The position numbers and the translations under genes are program-made. DNA of 64,000 bases from Paenibacillus ginsengarvi (GTDB lineage: Bacteria > Bacillota > Bacilli > Paenibacillales > NBRC-103111), in the NCBI RefSeq assembly GCF_003626695.1, contig NZ_RBAH01000037.1, forward strand, positions 1-64,000. Reading direction: 5' to 3'. The first letter of the stretch is position 1. Each line of letters starts with the position of its first letter. The notes beneath the pieces were generated by a model. That model saw only the letters and a program-made list of their open reading frames with translations. It ran no database searches and was not told the DNA's origin. This document shows, piece after piece, positions 25,226 through 34,809 of the stretch.

Positions 25226-26212
25226 TTACCGGCTCAGCTTATGCCCGATTTCGGCCGTAATTTCATACGAGCGAAGCCGAGCCGCGTGATCGTAAATGTG
25301 GGCAACCGCCATAATTTCGTTCGCCTTCGTGTCGTGCAGCAGCCGCTGCAGCTTTTCCCGTACCGTATCCGGTCCACCGACGATCGAGCCGCCCAGATTT
25401 TGCTGAAGCGCCAGCTTCTCGCGTTCGGTCCAGATTCCTTCCATGCTGTCTACAGGCGCCGGAAGCGGACCCGGCCGATTGCGGATAAAGCTGAGAAACA
25501 GCTGTTGTCCTGAGGTGGCGAGCCGCTCGGCCTCCCGGTCCGTTTCCGCCGCAATGACGTTGATCGCTACTAAGGCGTATGGCTCGGCGAGCGTCCGCGA
25601 AGGCTGGAAATTCCGATGATACAGCTCCAGTGCAGGCAGCAGCTGCTGCGGGGAGAAATGCCCGGCGAACCCAAACGGCAAGCCGAGCTCCGCAGCCAAT
25701 CGAGCACTGTAATCGCTAGAGCCGAGCAGCCAGATCGGCAGGGTCATCCCTTCCCCGGGAATAGCCCGAATCGGCATCCGTCCGGCAAAATAAGCTCTTA
25801 GCTCGGCAAGCTGCTCGGGAAAAAACTGCCCGTCTCTTCCACTATCCCCTCGCAGCGCCGCAGCGGTCCGCTGATCCGTTCCCGGAGCGCGGCCAAGCCC
25901 CAGATCGATTCGTCCCGGGTACAGCGCCTCAAGCGTGCCGAATTGCTCGGCAATAGCGAGCGAAGCATGGTTAGGCAGCATGATGCCGCCCGAACCGACC
26001 CGAATCGAGGTAGTTCCCGCCGCCACATGCCCAATCACGACCGATGTAGCGGAACTGGCAATGCTCGGCGAATTGTGATGCTCGGCCAGCCAGAACCGGG
26101 TATACCCCCATTTTTCCGCATGCCTTGCCAAATCGAGCGAGTTGCGCAGCGAATCCTGAACCGTGCCTCCCTCTATAATCGGGGAAACGTCAAGTACGGA
26201 TAAAGCGACCAT
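25226..26212 (-). CDS. LLM class flavin-dependent oxidoreductase
   Basis: The 328-residue protein belongs to the luciferase-like monooxygenases of the single-component group (MsnO8/YwcH-like). Typical stretches are LAEHHNSPSIASSATSVVIG, GSGGIMLPNHASLAIAEQFG and LYPGRIDLGLGRAPGTD. It would use reduced flavin, and the substrate is unknown. AGGATGGTGAGAACGGA stands before the ATG. The gene is transcribed alone. Confidence 0.9.
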   Translation of the reverse strand: MVALSVLDVSPIIEGGTVQDSLRNSLDLARHAEKWGYTRFWLAEHHNSPSIASSATSVVIGHVAAGTTSIRVGSGGIMLPNHASLAIAEQFGTLEALYPGRIDLGLGRAPGTDQRTAAALRGDSGRDGQFFPEQLAELRAYFAGRMPIRAIPGEGMTLPIWLLGSSDYSARLAAELGLPFGFAGHFSPQQLLPALELYHRNFQPSRTLAEPYALVAINVIAAETDREAERLATSGQQLFLSFIRNRPGPLPAPVDSMEGIWTEREKLALQQNLGGSIVGGPDTVREKLQRLLHDTKANEIMAVAHIYDHAARLRSYEITAEIGHKLSR

Positions 26213-26638
26213 TCCGTTCTCACCATCCTGTTCCTTTAACTGTATTCCAAATCAGTACATTATATTCTACAAAAATGCAAGAAAACGGACAGCAGCATTG
26301 GAGCTGAACCTAAACCGACCGAAACGTCATTCGTTCCAAACATGCTACTTATCTCTACTGCTTCCTAGAATCGCAAAAACTCATGCATTCCGCTGCAATG
26401 CGTTTGTGTTATGGCTTCAACATCGCATCATACTGTTATCATATTTCATACAGTTAAAGCTGTCAATCTTGGATGCACAGCTGTTTGATAGTTACAGCTT
26501 CATTGTCGAAATTTGCCGAATCTTTTAATGGAAACCTACATATTTAATTCCATGTAATACTCTTCCAATATCACGAAATCATGTTATAGTATTGATAGGG
26601 CTATAGAGTCTTTTGAACTACAAAAGGATGGAGTAAAC
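26213..26638 (+). other. AT-rich intergenic region of 425 nt
   Basis: No gene is supported on either strand. The region holds the divergent promoters of the LLM gene and of the diguanylate cyclase gene. TTATAGTAT near 26582-26590 could be the -10 box of the latter, and AAAGGATGGAG gives its ribosome binding site. Confidence 0.5.
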
Positions 26639-27307
26639 ATGAAGTATTATGGCAGAATTAGTTCGATAGGCTTATCCTTCGTCATCCAAAGCTTTTACGT
26701 AATATACTTTTACCATTTTCTCGGTAAGCAGCCGGAGCTTGTACTATGGTGCGCCTACCCTGCGCTTCTCGGCGTGTTTTACTGGATGGGGAGGCAGTAC
26801 GACAAGGCAACGTACTATTCCGAACGAGACCCGCTTACGAACTTGTACAACCGCCGATTTATCTCCCACGTTTTCGATAAAATCCAGGCTATCGCCAGCC
26901 GGTCTAACAGTCAAATCTTCGTGCTGCTCATCGATTGCGATAACTTCAAACAAATCAACGACCAATACAACCACCATATGGGCGACACCGTTTTGCGACA
27001 GATAAGCCGCATGCTGGTCATGAGTACAAGAAAGAGCGACCTGGTCGCTCGATGGGGTGGCGATGAATTTTTGATTGTCGGTCATTATAAGGATGATGAA
27101 GGCTTGCAAGTGCTCATCCAGCGAATTCTGGAAAGCTGCGGCAACATCCAGATTGCCAAAGGCATCCGCGTGTCGGTGTCGGTCGGTTCCGCCGTTAGTA
27201 CCTCCCACCTGCAAGACGATTTGACGTATTTGATCAAAATCGCCGACGAGAACATGTACGGGTCGAAATCGAGAATAGAAAAAACCGAAAAACTCCCCCC
27301 GAAGTAA
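26639..27307 (+). CDS. Membrane-bound diguanylate cyclase
   Basis: Two short membrane segments (residues 8-30 and 36-52) precede a complete GGDEF domain. The active site is GGDEF in ARWGGDEFLIV, the metal/GTP region is LLIDCDNFKQINDQYNHHMGD, and the inhibitory site RKSD stands 5 residues before GGDEF. Thus this enzyme should be feedback-inhibited by cyclic di-GMP, in contrast to the one at 3955-5052. It is convergent with an HD-GYP gene, only 8 nt away. Confidence 0.9.
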   Translation: MKYYGRISSIGLSFVIQSFYVIYFYHFLGKQPELVLWCAYPALLGVFYWMGRQYDKATYYSERDPLTNLYNRRFISHVFDKIQAIASRSNSQIFVLLIDCDNFKQINDQYNHHMGDTVLRQISRMLVMSTRKSDLVARWGGDEFLIVGHYKDDEGLQVLIQRILESCGNIQIAKGIRVSVSVGSAVSTSHLQDDLTYLIKIADENMYGSKSRIEKTEKLPPK

Positions 27308-27315
27308 GGCGCTTT

Positions 27316-28362
27316 CTAAACGGTAATAATTTCTTGGATACGCACCCCGTCTTCCTTGCTTAAGTCAAGAAACTCATCCTCTATTTTGATTAAAGGCATC
27401 TCCAATCTGTGCGGGTTGAGGTACACCACTTCCCCTTCCCGGCCATCCGTTAGTCTTACGCGTTTGCCAACCAGCTTTTTCATCATGTTCTCCACAAACA
27501 GGGATACGATTGTCGGATTCAGCTCGCCAAACTTTCCTTGACTCATCTGGCTTAGAATTTCATAAAAAGGAAGCGGTTCGTGATAAGGTCTTTTGGATGA
27601 CATCGCATGGAAAATGTCCGCTACCGCCACGATCGAGCTGAACCTGTCGATATGGTCCCTCTTTAATCCAAGCGGATATCCTCTTCCGTCATCGCGTTCA
27701 TGGTGCTGAAGCGCAACGCGGGCTACGGCGTGGCTAATTCCAGGCGTATTTTTCAGCAGTTCGTAGCCGTATATCGTATGCTTCTTGACAAGCTCATACT
27801 CTTCGTTCGTTAACTTCCCCGGCTTGTTCAGCACTTCGATCGGAAGCTTCACCTTCCCCACGTCATGCAGCGTCGCCGCGAGCGATAACACGGAAATGTC
27901 GACCTCGCTCAGATTCATCCATCTTCCGATTAACGTCGCCAGGACGCCGACACCGATATTATGCTGATACGTATAATCGTCTTTCGCTTTGACCGCTTCG
28001 AACAGCTCGAAAACATCGGGATTTCTCGAAACGTCTTGAATGGCGGGAAGAACCTCCTGGCGAAATTCCAGCAAAGGGACTTTCCGCGAGACGGTTATCG
28101 ATTCGAACAATTGCTTCGATTTTGTAACCGCTTGCTGAACGAGCTTGCTTGGCGGAGCAAGCGTCTTATCCACTCCCCCAGTCGTGTCGGGAGCAAATAG
28201 GATGGATTCAGGGTCAATTTTGTGATTCACAATTAATTTAATAACTTCATGGGTGAGGAACGTTTGCGCTGGCACTACGGTGATACCGATCTTGTTGACA
28301 ATGTCTCGTGCGATTCGTTTCCCGATCAAGTAATCCAAGATCCCGACACCTCTTGAAGTCAT
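27316..28362 (-). CDS. HD-GYP domain phosphodiesterase
   Basis: The protein is predicted to hydrolyse cyclic di-GMP. An N-terminal region (1-120) of unknown type is followed by the HD-GYP domain at about 120-290 with HDVGKVKLP and HHERDDGRGYP. The GYP signature is intact. The C-terminal part (VGKRVRLTDGREGEVVYLNPH) is a small barrel often found in Paenibacillus/Bacillus HD-GYP proteins. The ATG at 28362 has no good ribosome binding site. A TTG at 28338 has AGAGGTG at the right distance. Confidence 0.9.
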   Translation of the reverse strand: MTSRGVGILDYLIGKRIARDIVNKIGITVVPAQTFLTHEVIKLIVNHKIDPESILFAPDTTGGVDKTLAPPSKLVQQAVTKSKQLFESITVSRKVPLLEFRQEVLPAIQDVSRNPDVFELFEAVKAKDDYTYQHNIGVGVLATLIGRWMNLSEVDISVLSLAATLHDVGKVKLPIEVLNKPGKLTNEEYELVKKHTIYGYELLKNTPGISHAVARVALQHHERDDGRGYPLGLKRDHIDRFSSIVAVADIFHAMSSKRPYHEPLPFYEILSQMSQGKFGELNPTIVSLFVENMMKKLVGKRVRLTDGREGEVVYLNPHRLEMPLIKIEDEFLDLSKEDGVRIQEIITV

Positions 28363-28469
28363 AGTTCGTTTGGATCATATTACCATATTTATCAATAGAA
28401 TACGACTCCTCCTACATCAATTCACTATTCAATTTACATCAAGTTTAAACTAGAGGTTACACAAAGATG

Positions 28470-31400
28470 CTACTCTATTTTGGCAAGCAGCCCTGTAAAG
28501 TTAGCATAGTTTCTGGAGACACCATCATCAAGATCAAGCTCGATGTGCAGATCGGCCATATGGTGAAGATGTTCCTCATAATCTTGAAGTTCGTCTATTT
28601 TCAAATCAACAATATTTAACTCCTTTTTAGCACCACTAATTTTTTTGGCCGGCCCGCCTTCTTCAATGATGCGTAGAAGCAATTTTTTCTCTACTTCAAG
28701 GCGAGCTTGAAGTTTTTGTACATAGTCTGTTCGGATTTTGGTTAGAGTTGACTTATCATACCGGTGTATGTAGACCAAGCAATTAAATGCCTTTTGTTTG
28801 CCTGACGTAAACAGCCAATAAATCGGCTTCTTTTTATACGTTTGGACATGGTCTTTGAAGAAGTCATTTATTAAATATCTTCCAATAGTCTCCGTACTGG
28901 TTTCCCTATTTTTCTTCCCCAGCGACTCGGCTATAAACTCAAGATTTTCCGCCAAAGCTTTCTCCCCGTACGTCACTTTCACAAATTCCACCAGTCTTAA
29001 CACGACTTCATTATCAAAATACGCATTTGTAGTAATGGGAACAATATTATCTTCATTAGTTTTAAAGGTTCGATACGCTTGCGGATCAAATAAACCGCCG
29101 GCATAGATCAAACCCTCGTGATCTAACGAGTATCTCCCGAACATACAGCCGATCGCATAAGAAATAAAAGACTTCATATCTTTATCTTGGTCCGCCCTGC
29201 TAATGGTGACATCCGTTTCATCCATTTCGGGAGACAGTTCTTTTTGCAACCCGTACGTTTCAATAAATAATGTATTCAACTCTGCTTCAGCAGCTCTTAG
29301 TTGATTGAATCGATGTTCCGCCCACGTACACCAATTTTTGAATGCCTGCCTAATCTCGGCAGCCCCATCTTTATATTTCAAAAAAGGATGTTCGGTGAAG
29401 TCCCAGGAAACTTCGGCTGAATTCCAATCCTCTTTGGCTATCTCAACGAGTGCATCTACCCGTTCCCTGCTAATCCGATCATTAAATTTCACAGGTATCT
29501 TTGAAATATCGCCCGGGTTAGCATTTAGAGTCGAGTTGATGATTCTGGAGAGGTAACTAAACACTTTGGAGTTTAACAGCCCCAAGTAATACCAGGTGTT
29601 CTCTTGAGAAAACAAGGCATTCGAGGCAGAACTGAATAAAAATCCTTTCGGCAACAATCTGGTGGAAAAATTCGAGCTTGTTATGGAGGTCCAACATAAA
29701 CCTTCAGTAAAAATATAGTCTAAATTCCGATTGACCGCTCTAATTCTCCCGCTCTCATGCTGCTCTGTTTGTAAGCGGTAGCCGTCATTTTCCCAATTCA
29801 CTACGTCCGTATAATTCCCGTACCACTTCTTAAACTCCCCGCCATTGGCGTACGGGAACCATTTTCGATTTGAATGTTTGGCTGTTGACCTGTCAAAGGA
29901 AAACCCGATTGTATCAAACTCTACTTCATACCACGACCTTACAAATTCGGCGTTTGAACCTGTAGCCATCCCTTTCCTGGTTACAGCCAGATCCTTAAGT
30001 AAAGGATTATTCGCAAATATATCCCTCCCTGTAGAGCTTGACCAATAAGCATAGGGGACACCCGGAATTTTTGCAAAATTCTCTGTTTGCGTAATATACC
30101 GTTCTTTCCCTTGCAGAAACTTTTCTTCCTTCAACTTTGCCTGGTCATACTCAACCAATCGAACGAAAGTCGAATTGAAACCCGCGACTTTCCCTTTTCT
30201 TAATACAAAAGCAGTCGTTTGAACAACTTCCCCGCCTATTTCTTCGAATGCTTTTGCGCCTAAATGTAACATATTCACTATTTCCTGAAGTATTAGTTTA
30301 CCCCTTAACTTTTTATACCTGGACAAAAACATCCAGGCATGCTGGGTTATCATAGCTTGAAAACCATGATTTTTCACCATATGGCCGCAGCTTTCAATAA
30401 ATACAGCAAATAAGTCAGCTCTGCTGTCCGGGTAGTTGTTTTTAACGTGTTCGCTAAGCTTAGCCCCCATCCCGCTTCCGCCCATGTAGGGAGGATTCGT
30501 GCAGACCACATCATAGGTTGCGGCCAACATTTTATACTGCCGAAGAAGGGCTGGCATTTTCTCCAGCATTTCAGTCTCAGCTATCCGTTCCGGAATACCT
30601 CCCCAATTCTGTGATTCATCAGCAAACTTTTCCAAGGCACTCTCCAACACACTTAAATCCAAAGGCTTAACCTTCAGAATGGACCCATATTCTTTTGCAT
30701 CCTCGAATGTATCTCTAAGAGAGGTCAACATCTCCCTCAGTTTCCCTTGCTCGTCCGGCTCCTGTTTAACGACAAATTCATCCATCCATTCGGTTTTCAG
30801 CCAGTTGCTTTCTTGAATCGTGCATACATGGAGATTTATCGTTTGTCCGAAAATCCCGCGGTTTTTCTCTCTCGCTTTCATCATCATCGCAAAAGAGGCC
30901 AGCCGAACGGCTCGATCGTCAAGATCTAAACCGAACAGATTTTTTTCCAGGATCAGCTTCACAATGTCATGATGGGCGTAACCTCTCTCAAGATACATGT
31001 CATAGAAAACACCAAAAGCGTATACAAGAATATGCCCGCTTCCGCAGCATGGATCTATAAAAGTAATGTCCTCTGGATTCACATTCCTGTAGCGGAGTTC
31101 ATCCAGCTCCCTCTTCACCTTATCTTCCTGCTCGGCATCTTCCAAATAGTACTTCCATTCCGACCTCAACGGACTGGTGGAATCACTTTCCAACCAGATC
31201 CGCCCTAATGCATTTTCCACCATATATTTCACAATCCAATGCGGAGTAAACAACTGGGTAGCTGCCGGAATGTTCTCTTTGCTGATTTTTATATTCTTTT
31301 TTAGATCGGTGAAAATTTGATCTTTTTTATCCGAGATGTAATATTGATACAGCCAGCCCATGATCTCAACCTGTCCCCAATCGGACTTAGGGATCACTTG

Positions 31401-31937
31401 CAGATCAGACATTTCACGAACGAAGGATTCCTTCGTTAACAGACCTTCGGGAAACAGAATTTGCTTATAATCCTCAATGGGTTCAAACACAAAAGGAAGC
31501 ATTTGATGCAAGCTATTACATTGCTTGATCACCAAATCCTTATACAACTCTTCGTTGCTATGGTTTAGCTTCGTCTCGTAAACCGATTCTTCTTCTATGT
31601 CCAGATAATCGTTTACTTCCATGAATCGTAATGCGGTAAAACGGTTAAACCAGGTATACGCAACCTCTTCGACGACCTGCTTATAACCGATCTCCTTCAT
31701 CCGTGAAATCAGCTCTTCCCGCTGTTCTCTCTCCGCTGCCGAGAGTGCTTTCCCGTTTATGTAGATGGCATCCGAGCTCTCGCTCTGAGCGTTTTTTATG
31801 TTTGCTTCCGTTATCCCGATATGAAATGCTCTAGCCGTAACCTTCTCGATCAGCTCTTTCCGAGCATGGATCGCAAGATTTTTCAATGCCGTTTTATTCA
31901 TTCCTTGTTCACCAGCCCGGTTCGCATGTATCTCCAA
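28470..31937 (-). CDS. pglX: BREX-1 type adenine-specific DNA methyltransferase PglX, solitary
   Basis: The 1155-residue protein resembles PglX of BREX phage-defence systems: the start MNKTALKNLAIHARKELIEK, the AdoMet motif DPCCGSGHILVYAFG near residue 293, the catalytic NPPY (VCTNPPYMGGSGMG) near residue 481, and the long specificity and coiled C-terminal part. It would methylate the N6 position of adenine in a non-palindromic site. The homologous start is ATG at 31901. The ATG at 31937 has GGAG upstream. No brxA, brxB, brxC, pglZ or brxL gene is near. The coding sequence is clearly AT-richer than both neighbours, which suggests horizontal transfer. The frame is complete. Confidence 0.9.
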   Translation of the reverse strand: MEIHANRAGEQGMNKTALKNLAIHARKELIEKVTARAFHIGITEANIKNAQSESSDAIYINGKALSAAEREQREELISRMKEIGYKQVVEEVAYTWFNRFTALRFMEVNDYLDIEEESVYETKLNHSNEELYKDLVIKQCNSLHQMLPFVFEPIEDYKQILFPEGLLTKESFVREMSDLQVIPKSDWGQVEIMGWLYQYYISDKKDQIFTDLKKNIKISKENIPAATQLFTPHWIVKYMVENALGRIWLESDSTSPLRSEWKYYLEDAEQEDKVKRELDELRYRNVNPEDITFIDPCCGSGHILVYAFGVFYDMYLERGYAHHDIVKLILEKNLFGLDLDDRAVRLASFAMMMKAREKNRGIFGQTINLHVCTIQESNWLKTEWMDEFVVKQEPDEQGKLREMLTSLRDTFEDAKEYGSILKVKPLDLSVLESALEKFADESQNWGGIPERIAETEMLEKMPALLRQYKMLAATYDVVCTNPPYMGGSGMGAKLSEHVKNNYPDSRADLFAVFIESCGHMVKNHGFQAMITQHAWMFLSRYKKLRGKLILQEIVNMLHLGAKAFEEIGGEVVQTTAFVLRKGKVAGFNSTFVRLVEYDQAKLKEEKFLQGKERYITQTENFAKIPGVPYAYWSSSTGRDIFANNPLLKDLAVTRKGMATGSNAEFVRSWYEVEFDTIGFSFDRSTAKHSNRKWFPYANGGEFKKWYGNYTDVVNWENDGYRLQTEQHESGRIRAVNRNLDYIFTEGLCWTSITSSNFSTRLLPKGFLFSSASNALFSQENTWYYLGLLNSKVFSYLSRIINSTLNANPGDISKIPVKFNDRISRERVDALVEIAKEDWNSAEVSWDFTEHPFLKYKDGAAEIRQAFKNWCTWAEHRFNQLRAAEAELNTLFIETYGLQKELSPEMDETDVTISRADQDKDMKSFISYAIGCMFGRYSLDHEGLIYAGGLFDPQAYRTFKTNEDNIVPITTNAYFDNEVVLRLVEFVKVTYGEKALAENLEFIAESLGKKNRETSTETIGRYLINDFFKDHVQTYKKKPIYWLFTSGKQKAFNCLVYIHRYDKSTLTKIRTDYVQKLQARLEVEKKLLLRIIEEGGPAKKISGAKKELNIVDLKIDELQDYEEHLHHMADLHIELDLDDGVSRNYANFTGLLAKIE

Positions 31938-31999
31938 TATTATTTCATTCTTAGTTTTTCTACAATGGATGCTGCCTGAAGAGCTGCTCCGGAAATATA

Positions 32000-32046
32000 A
32001 AAAAACTGGATTTTGATCGAATCGACATCGATCAGTTCCAGTCTTT
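32000..32046 (-). terminator. Terminator after the rRNA methyltransferase gene
   Basis: AAAAACTGGA and TTGATCGA pair with TCGATCAG and TTCCAGTCTTTT. On the minus strand a run of seven T residues follows. pglX begins immediately beyond this terminator and so must have its own promoter. Confidence 0.8.
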
Positions 32047-32068
32047 TGTCTTTTGGAAGGACAGTTAT

Positions 32069-32881
32069 TTATTTGTTCAACCCCCGCTGCCGCATAGCCT
32101 CAAAAAGCAAAACGGTGGCGGCCATCGCCACATTAAGCGACTCGGCCGGGCCTTTCATTGGGATAATCACGTGCTCGCCGATTTGCGCGGCTACCTCGGG
32201 CGATACGCCCTTGCCTTCATTGCCGAGCACGAACCAGACCGGGCCCGTCAAATCGGCTTCGTAGCAGCTCTGCTTTGCCTGTAAGCTCGTATTAAGCAGG
32301 CGTACGCCCTGCTCTCTCGCCTTCGCCAAAAGGGGCAGCAGGTCGGCCTCGACGACGGGAAGGTGAAACAGCGAGCCCATCGTGGAACGAACCGTCTTCG
32401 GATTATACAGATCGACCGTGCCTTTTCCAAGCACGACTCCCGTAGCGCCGACAGCATCGGCTGAACGGATAATGGTGCCGAGGTTGCCCGGATCCTGCAC
32501 GCCGTCAACAACAACGACGAGGCTGTCCTCCCTGACAAGCAGGCGCTCAGCCTCGCCCCCCGCCTTGTTCACGATCGCGATGACCGGCTGCGGCGTCTGG
32601 GCATCCGAGCATTTGGCCAGCACCTGCTCGCTGACCGGGATGCATTCCGCTACCGCTCCGGAATCAAGCAGCGCTTCGATCTCCGCCGGCATTCCTCGCT
32701 CCGCTGAATATAACAGCGTCTGCACGCCGGCTTCGAATCGGATCGCCTCCTGGACGAGGTGAATGCCTTCCACCAGATATGCGCTCTGCTTGTCCCGCCC
32801 TTTTTTGTCCAGAAGCTGCACCCATAGCTTCACCTTCGGATTTTGCGCCGATTGGATCGGTTCGGCGTGACGTTTCATCAT
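32069..32881 (-). CDS. TrmH family RNA 2'-O-methyltransferase (YsgA-like)
   Basis: This SpoU-type enzyme shows the three family motifs: DPGNLGTIIRSADAVGA, FVLGNEGKGVS and IPMKGPAESLNVAMAATVLLFE. The N-terminal substrate-binding domain begins IQSAQNPKVKLWVQLLDKKGR, typical of YsgA. The exact rRNA target is not known to me. It overlaps the ktrA stop (ATGA), and sspI is divergently placed beyond ktrA. In Bacillus subtilis ysgA and sspI are neighbours too. Confidence 0.9.
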   Translation of the reverse strand: MMKRHAEPIQSAQNPKVKLWVQLLDKKGRDKQSAYLVEGIHLVQEAIRFEAGVQTLLYSAERGMPAEIEALLDSGAVAECIPVSEQVLAKCSDAQTPQPVIAIVNKAGGEAERLLVREDSLVVVVDGVQDPGNLGTIIRSADAVGATGVVLGKGTVDLYNPKTVRSTMGSLFHLPVVEADLLPLLAKAREQGVRLLNTSLQAKQSCYEADLTGPVWFVLGNEGKGVSPEVAAQIGEHVIIPMKGPAESLNVAMAATVLLFEAMRQRGLNK

Positions 32882-33546
32882 CTACCTGCCTCCAACTGCC
32901 GCTCCAGTACATTAAGCTGGTTGTTCTCGCCGACAACGATCAAGATATCGTCCTCTTTGATTATATCGTCGGCATTGGGGGAAATATTGAGTTTATCGTT
33001 GTTTTTGAGCGCCATAACGTTGCAGCCGTACTTCGCCCGAATATCGAGCTCACGCAGCGTTTGCCCGATCATGGATGCCGACGCCCTGAGCTCGACGATG
33101 CTGTAATCGTCCGACAACTCGATAAAATCGAGAATGTTCGGGGATATTAAGTTATGTGCGACCCGGAGGCCCATATCGCGTTCGGGGAAAATCACTTTGT
33201 CGGCGCCGATTTTTTTGAGCACTTTGCCATGGAGATCGGTTTGCGCTTTGACGACCAGCACCGGTACGCCCATATCTTTCAAAATTAGTGTCGTCAAAAT
33301 GCTCGCCTGTATATCCTGGCCGATGGCGACGACCACCACATCGAAATTGCGTATGCCAAGCGCGCGAAGCGCCTCTTCGTCAGTCGAATCGGCCTGAACC
33401 GCATGGGTTACCAACCCGGACACGTCCTGCATCCGCTGTTCGCTGGAGTCGATTGCAAGCACCTCGTAGCCGAGCCGGCTCAGCGATATGGCCACACTCG
33501 ATCCGAAACGTCCCATGCCGATTACGGCGAATTGCTTCGTTTTCAT
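32878..33546 (-). CDS. ktrA: Potassium channel regulatory subunit KtrA/TrkA
   Basis: KtrA is the cytoplasmic RCK ring that gates the KtrB potassium channel and binds ATP/ADP. The RCK-N Rossmann motif is GMGRFGSSVA near residues 10-19, and the RCK-C domain ends with DDILIVVGENNQL. Cyclic di-AMP usually binds the latter. The length of 222 residues is typical. The start at 33546 has GGGAGCAGGGAC upstream. A longer reading to 33603 lacks a family match. No ktrB gene is visible. It is cotranscribed with the methyltransferase gene. Confidence 0.92.
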   Translation of the reverse strand: MKTKQFAVIGMGRFGSSVAISLSRLGYEVLAIDSSEQRMQDVSGLVTHAVQADSTDEEALRALGIRNFDVVVVAIGQDIQASILTTLILKDMGVPVLVVKAQTDLHGKVLKKIGADKVIFPERDMGLRVAHNLISPNILDFIELSDDYSIVELRASASMIGQTLRELDIRAKYGCNVMALKNNDKLNISPNADDIIKEDDILIVVGENNQLNVLERQLEAGR

Positions 33547-33720
33547 GTCCCTGCTCCCTTCAAACCTGATGACGTTTATTATACCACACTGGAGCGGCTT
33601 CACCCTATTTCACCATTTCATTTCGTACATGAAGGCGGGCCGCTGTGCGCATATTAACATGCAGGATACCCACGTCAAGACTGTCGATTATCGACGTACT
33701 AACAAACCGGAGGTTGGGTT

Positions 33721-33936
33721 ATGATTTTGAGCTTGCGGCAAGCGATTATTAAGCGGGTTTGCGATAAATCGGAGGAAGAGCTGGCCGGGGTCATCGAGGA
33801 CTCGATCGGCGGAGATGACAAAGCGTTGCCCGGACTTGGCGTCCTGTTCGAGATCATATGGGAAAACAGCGGTCAAGACGAACGCAAAAGCATGGCCGCC
33901 ACTTTAAAATCGCATATCCCTGAAGGGGCCGATTAA
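33721..33936 (+). CDS. sspI: Small acid-soluble spore protein SspI
   Basis: The 71-residue product matches SspI: LRQAIIKRVCDKSEEELAGVIEDSIGG, then LPGLGVLFEIIWENS, the hallmark of the family. SspI is a minor spore-core protein made in the forespore. CGGAGGTTGGGTT precedes the ATG. No sigma G promoter could be assigned with confidence. Confidence 0.92.
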   Translation: MILSLRQAIIKRVCDKSEEELAGVIEDSIGGDDKALPGLGVLFEIIWENSGQDERKSMAATLKSHIPEGAD

Positions 33937-33947
33937 AGTCCCCGCCC

Positions 33948-33981
33948 AAAACCGTTCGCCCGATGGGGCGGGCGGTTTTTC
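33948..33981 (+). terminator. Terminator after sspI
   Basis: AAACCGTTCGCCC pairs with GGGGCGGGCGGTTTTT, a strong GC-rich stem with a terminal T-run. Confidence 0.85.
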
Positions 33982-34097
33982 GCTTGCAGTAGACGTGCCA
34001 TTTTCACATAATGACCATCTTGCATCGAAGAGAACTTGCGCATATGCTGAAAGAAGACAACCTTGCCCGGGCGAGGAAAGCGGAGGTGGCGGCTGAA

Positions 34098-34802
34098 GTG
34101 AAATTACTTGTTGCGGAAGATGATCCGTCCGTTTGCGAAATGCTGCGGCTGTTTCTTCATAAAGAAAACATTCAGGCTGTATTCGTCCACGACGGCAATG
34201 AAGCCGAGAAGCAGCTCCGCGAGAACGTATGGGATTTCGTGCTGCTCGATTGGATGCTGCCTGGACGGAACGGGTTAGACCTGTGCGCGGAATTTCGCAA
34301 ACGGTCGGATACGCCCATTATCATTTTGACGGCAAGAACCGACGAGAAGGACCGGATCGCGGGTTTGGAGCTTGGCGCCGACGATTACGTTACGAAGCCG
34401 TTCAGTCCGCTAGAGCTGATGGCCCGGATTAAAGCGGTCAAACGCCGGTACACGCCTTCCCCTTCCGTTCCGACGGACACACCTGAAGCGGTGGCAAAGC
34501 CTTCTTCCCGCCTGAAGCACATGAATATGTGCATCGACACCGTTTCGAGGGAAGTGACTATTTACGGCCGAACGGTAACCGCTCTGACTCCGAAGGAATT
34601 CGACCTGCTCTTGCTGTTTATCTCCCATCCGAAACAGGTGTTCACGCGGGAGCAGTTGATCGAAGCGGTATGGGGATTCGATTATTACGGAGAAGACCGC
34701 ACGGTTGATGTACATATTAAACGGCTGCGCAACAAAATCTCGACGGCCGAACGCCAGTGGATCATGACCGTTTGGGGCGTCGGCTACAAGCTGGAGGACT
34801 GA
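34098..34802 (+). CDS. OmpR/PhoP family response regulator
   Basis: The receiver domain (about 1-118) has the acidic pair ED at residues 7-8, the phospho-acceptor D51 in VLLDWMLPG, and K101 in TKPFS. A C-terminal winged helix of the OmpR type ends in GVGYKLED. I chose GTG at 34098 because GGAGGTGG lies 8 nt before it. An ATG at 34011 would add a non-homologous 29-residue leader. The histidine kinase gene follows 7 nt downstream. Confidence 0.93.
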   Translation: MKLLVAEDDPSVCEMLRLFLHKENIQAVFVHDGNEAEKQLRENVWDFVLLDWMLPGRNGLDLCAEFRKRSDTPIIILTARTDEKDRIAGLELGADDYVTKPFSPLELMARIKAVKRRYTPSPSVPTDTPEAVAKPSSRLKHMNMCIDTVSREVTIYGRTVTALTPKEFDLLLLFISHPKQVFTREQLIEAVWGFDYYGEDRTVDVHIKRLRNKISTAERQWIMTVWGVGYKLED

Positions 34803-34809
34803 AGGCGTC

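Noticed and set aside
28470..31937. Complete BREX locus or prophage
   Set aside because: Only pglX is present. The flanking genes are ordinary chromosomal ones, and no integrase, phage structural genes or attachment repeats were seen.
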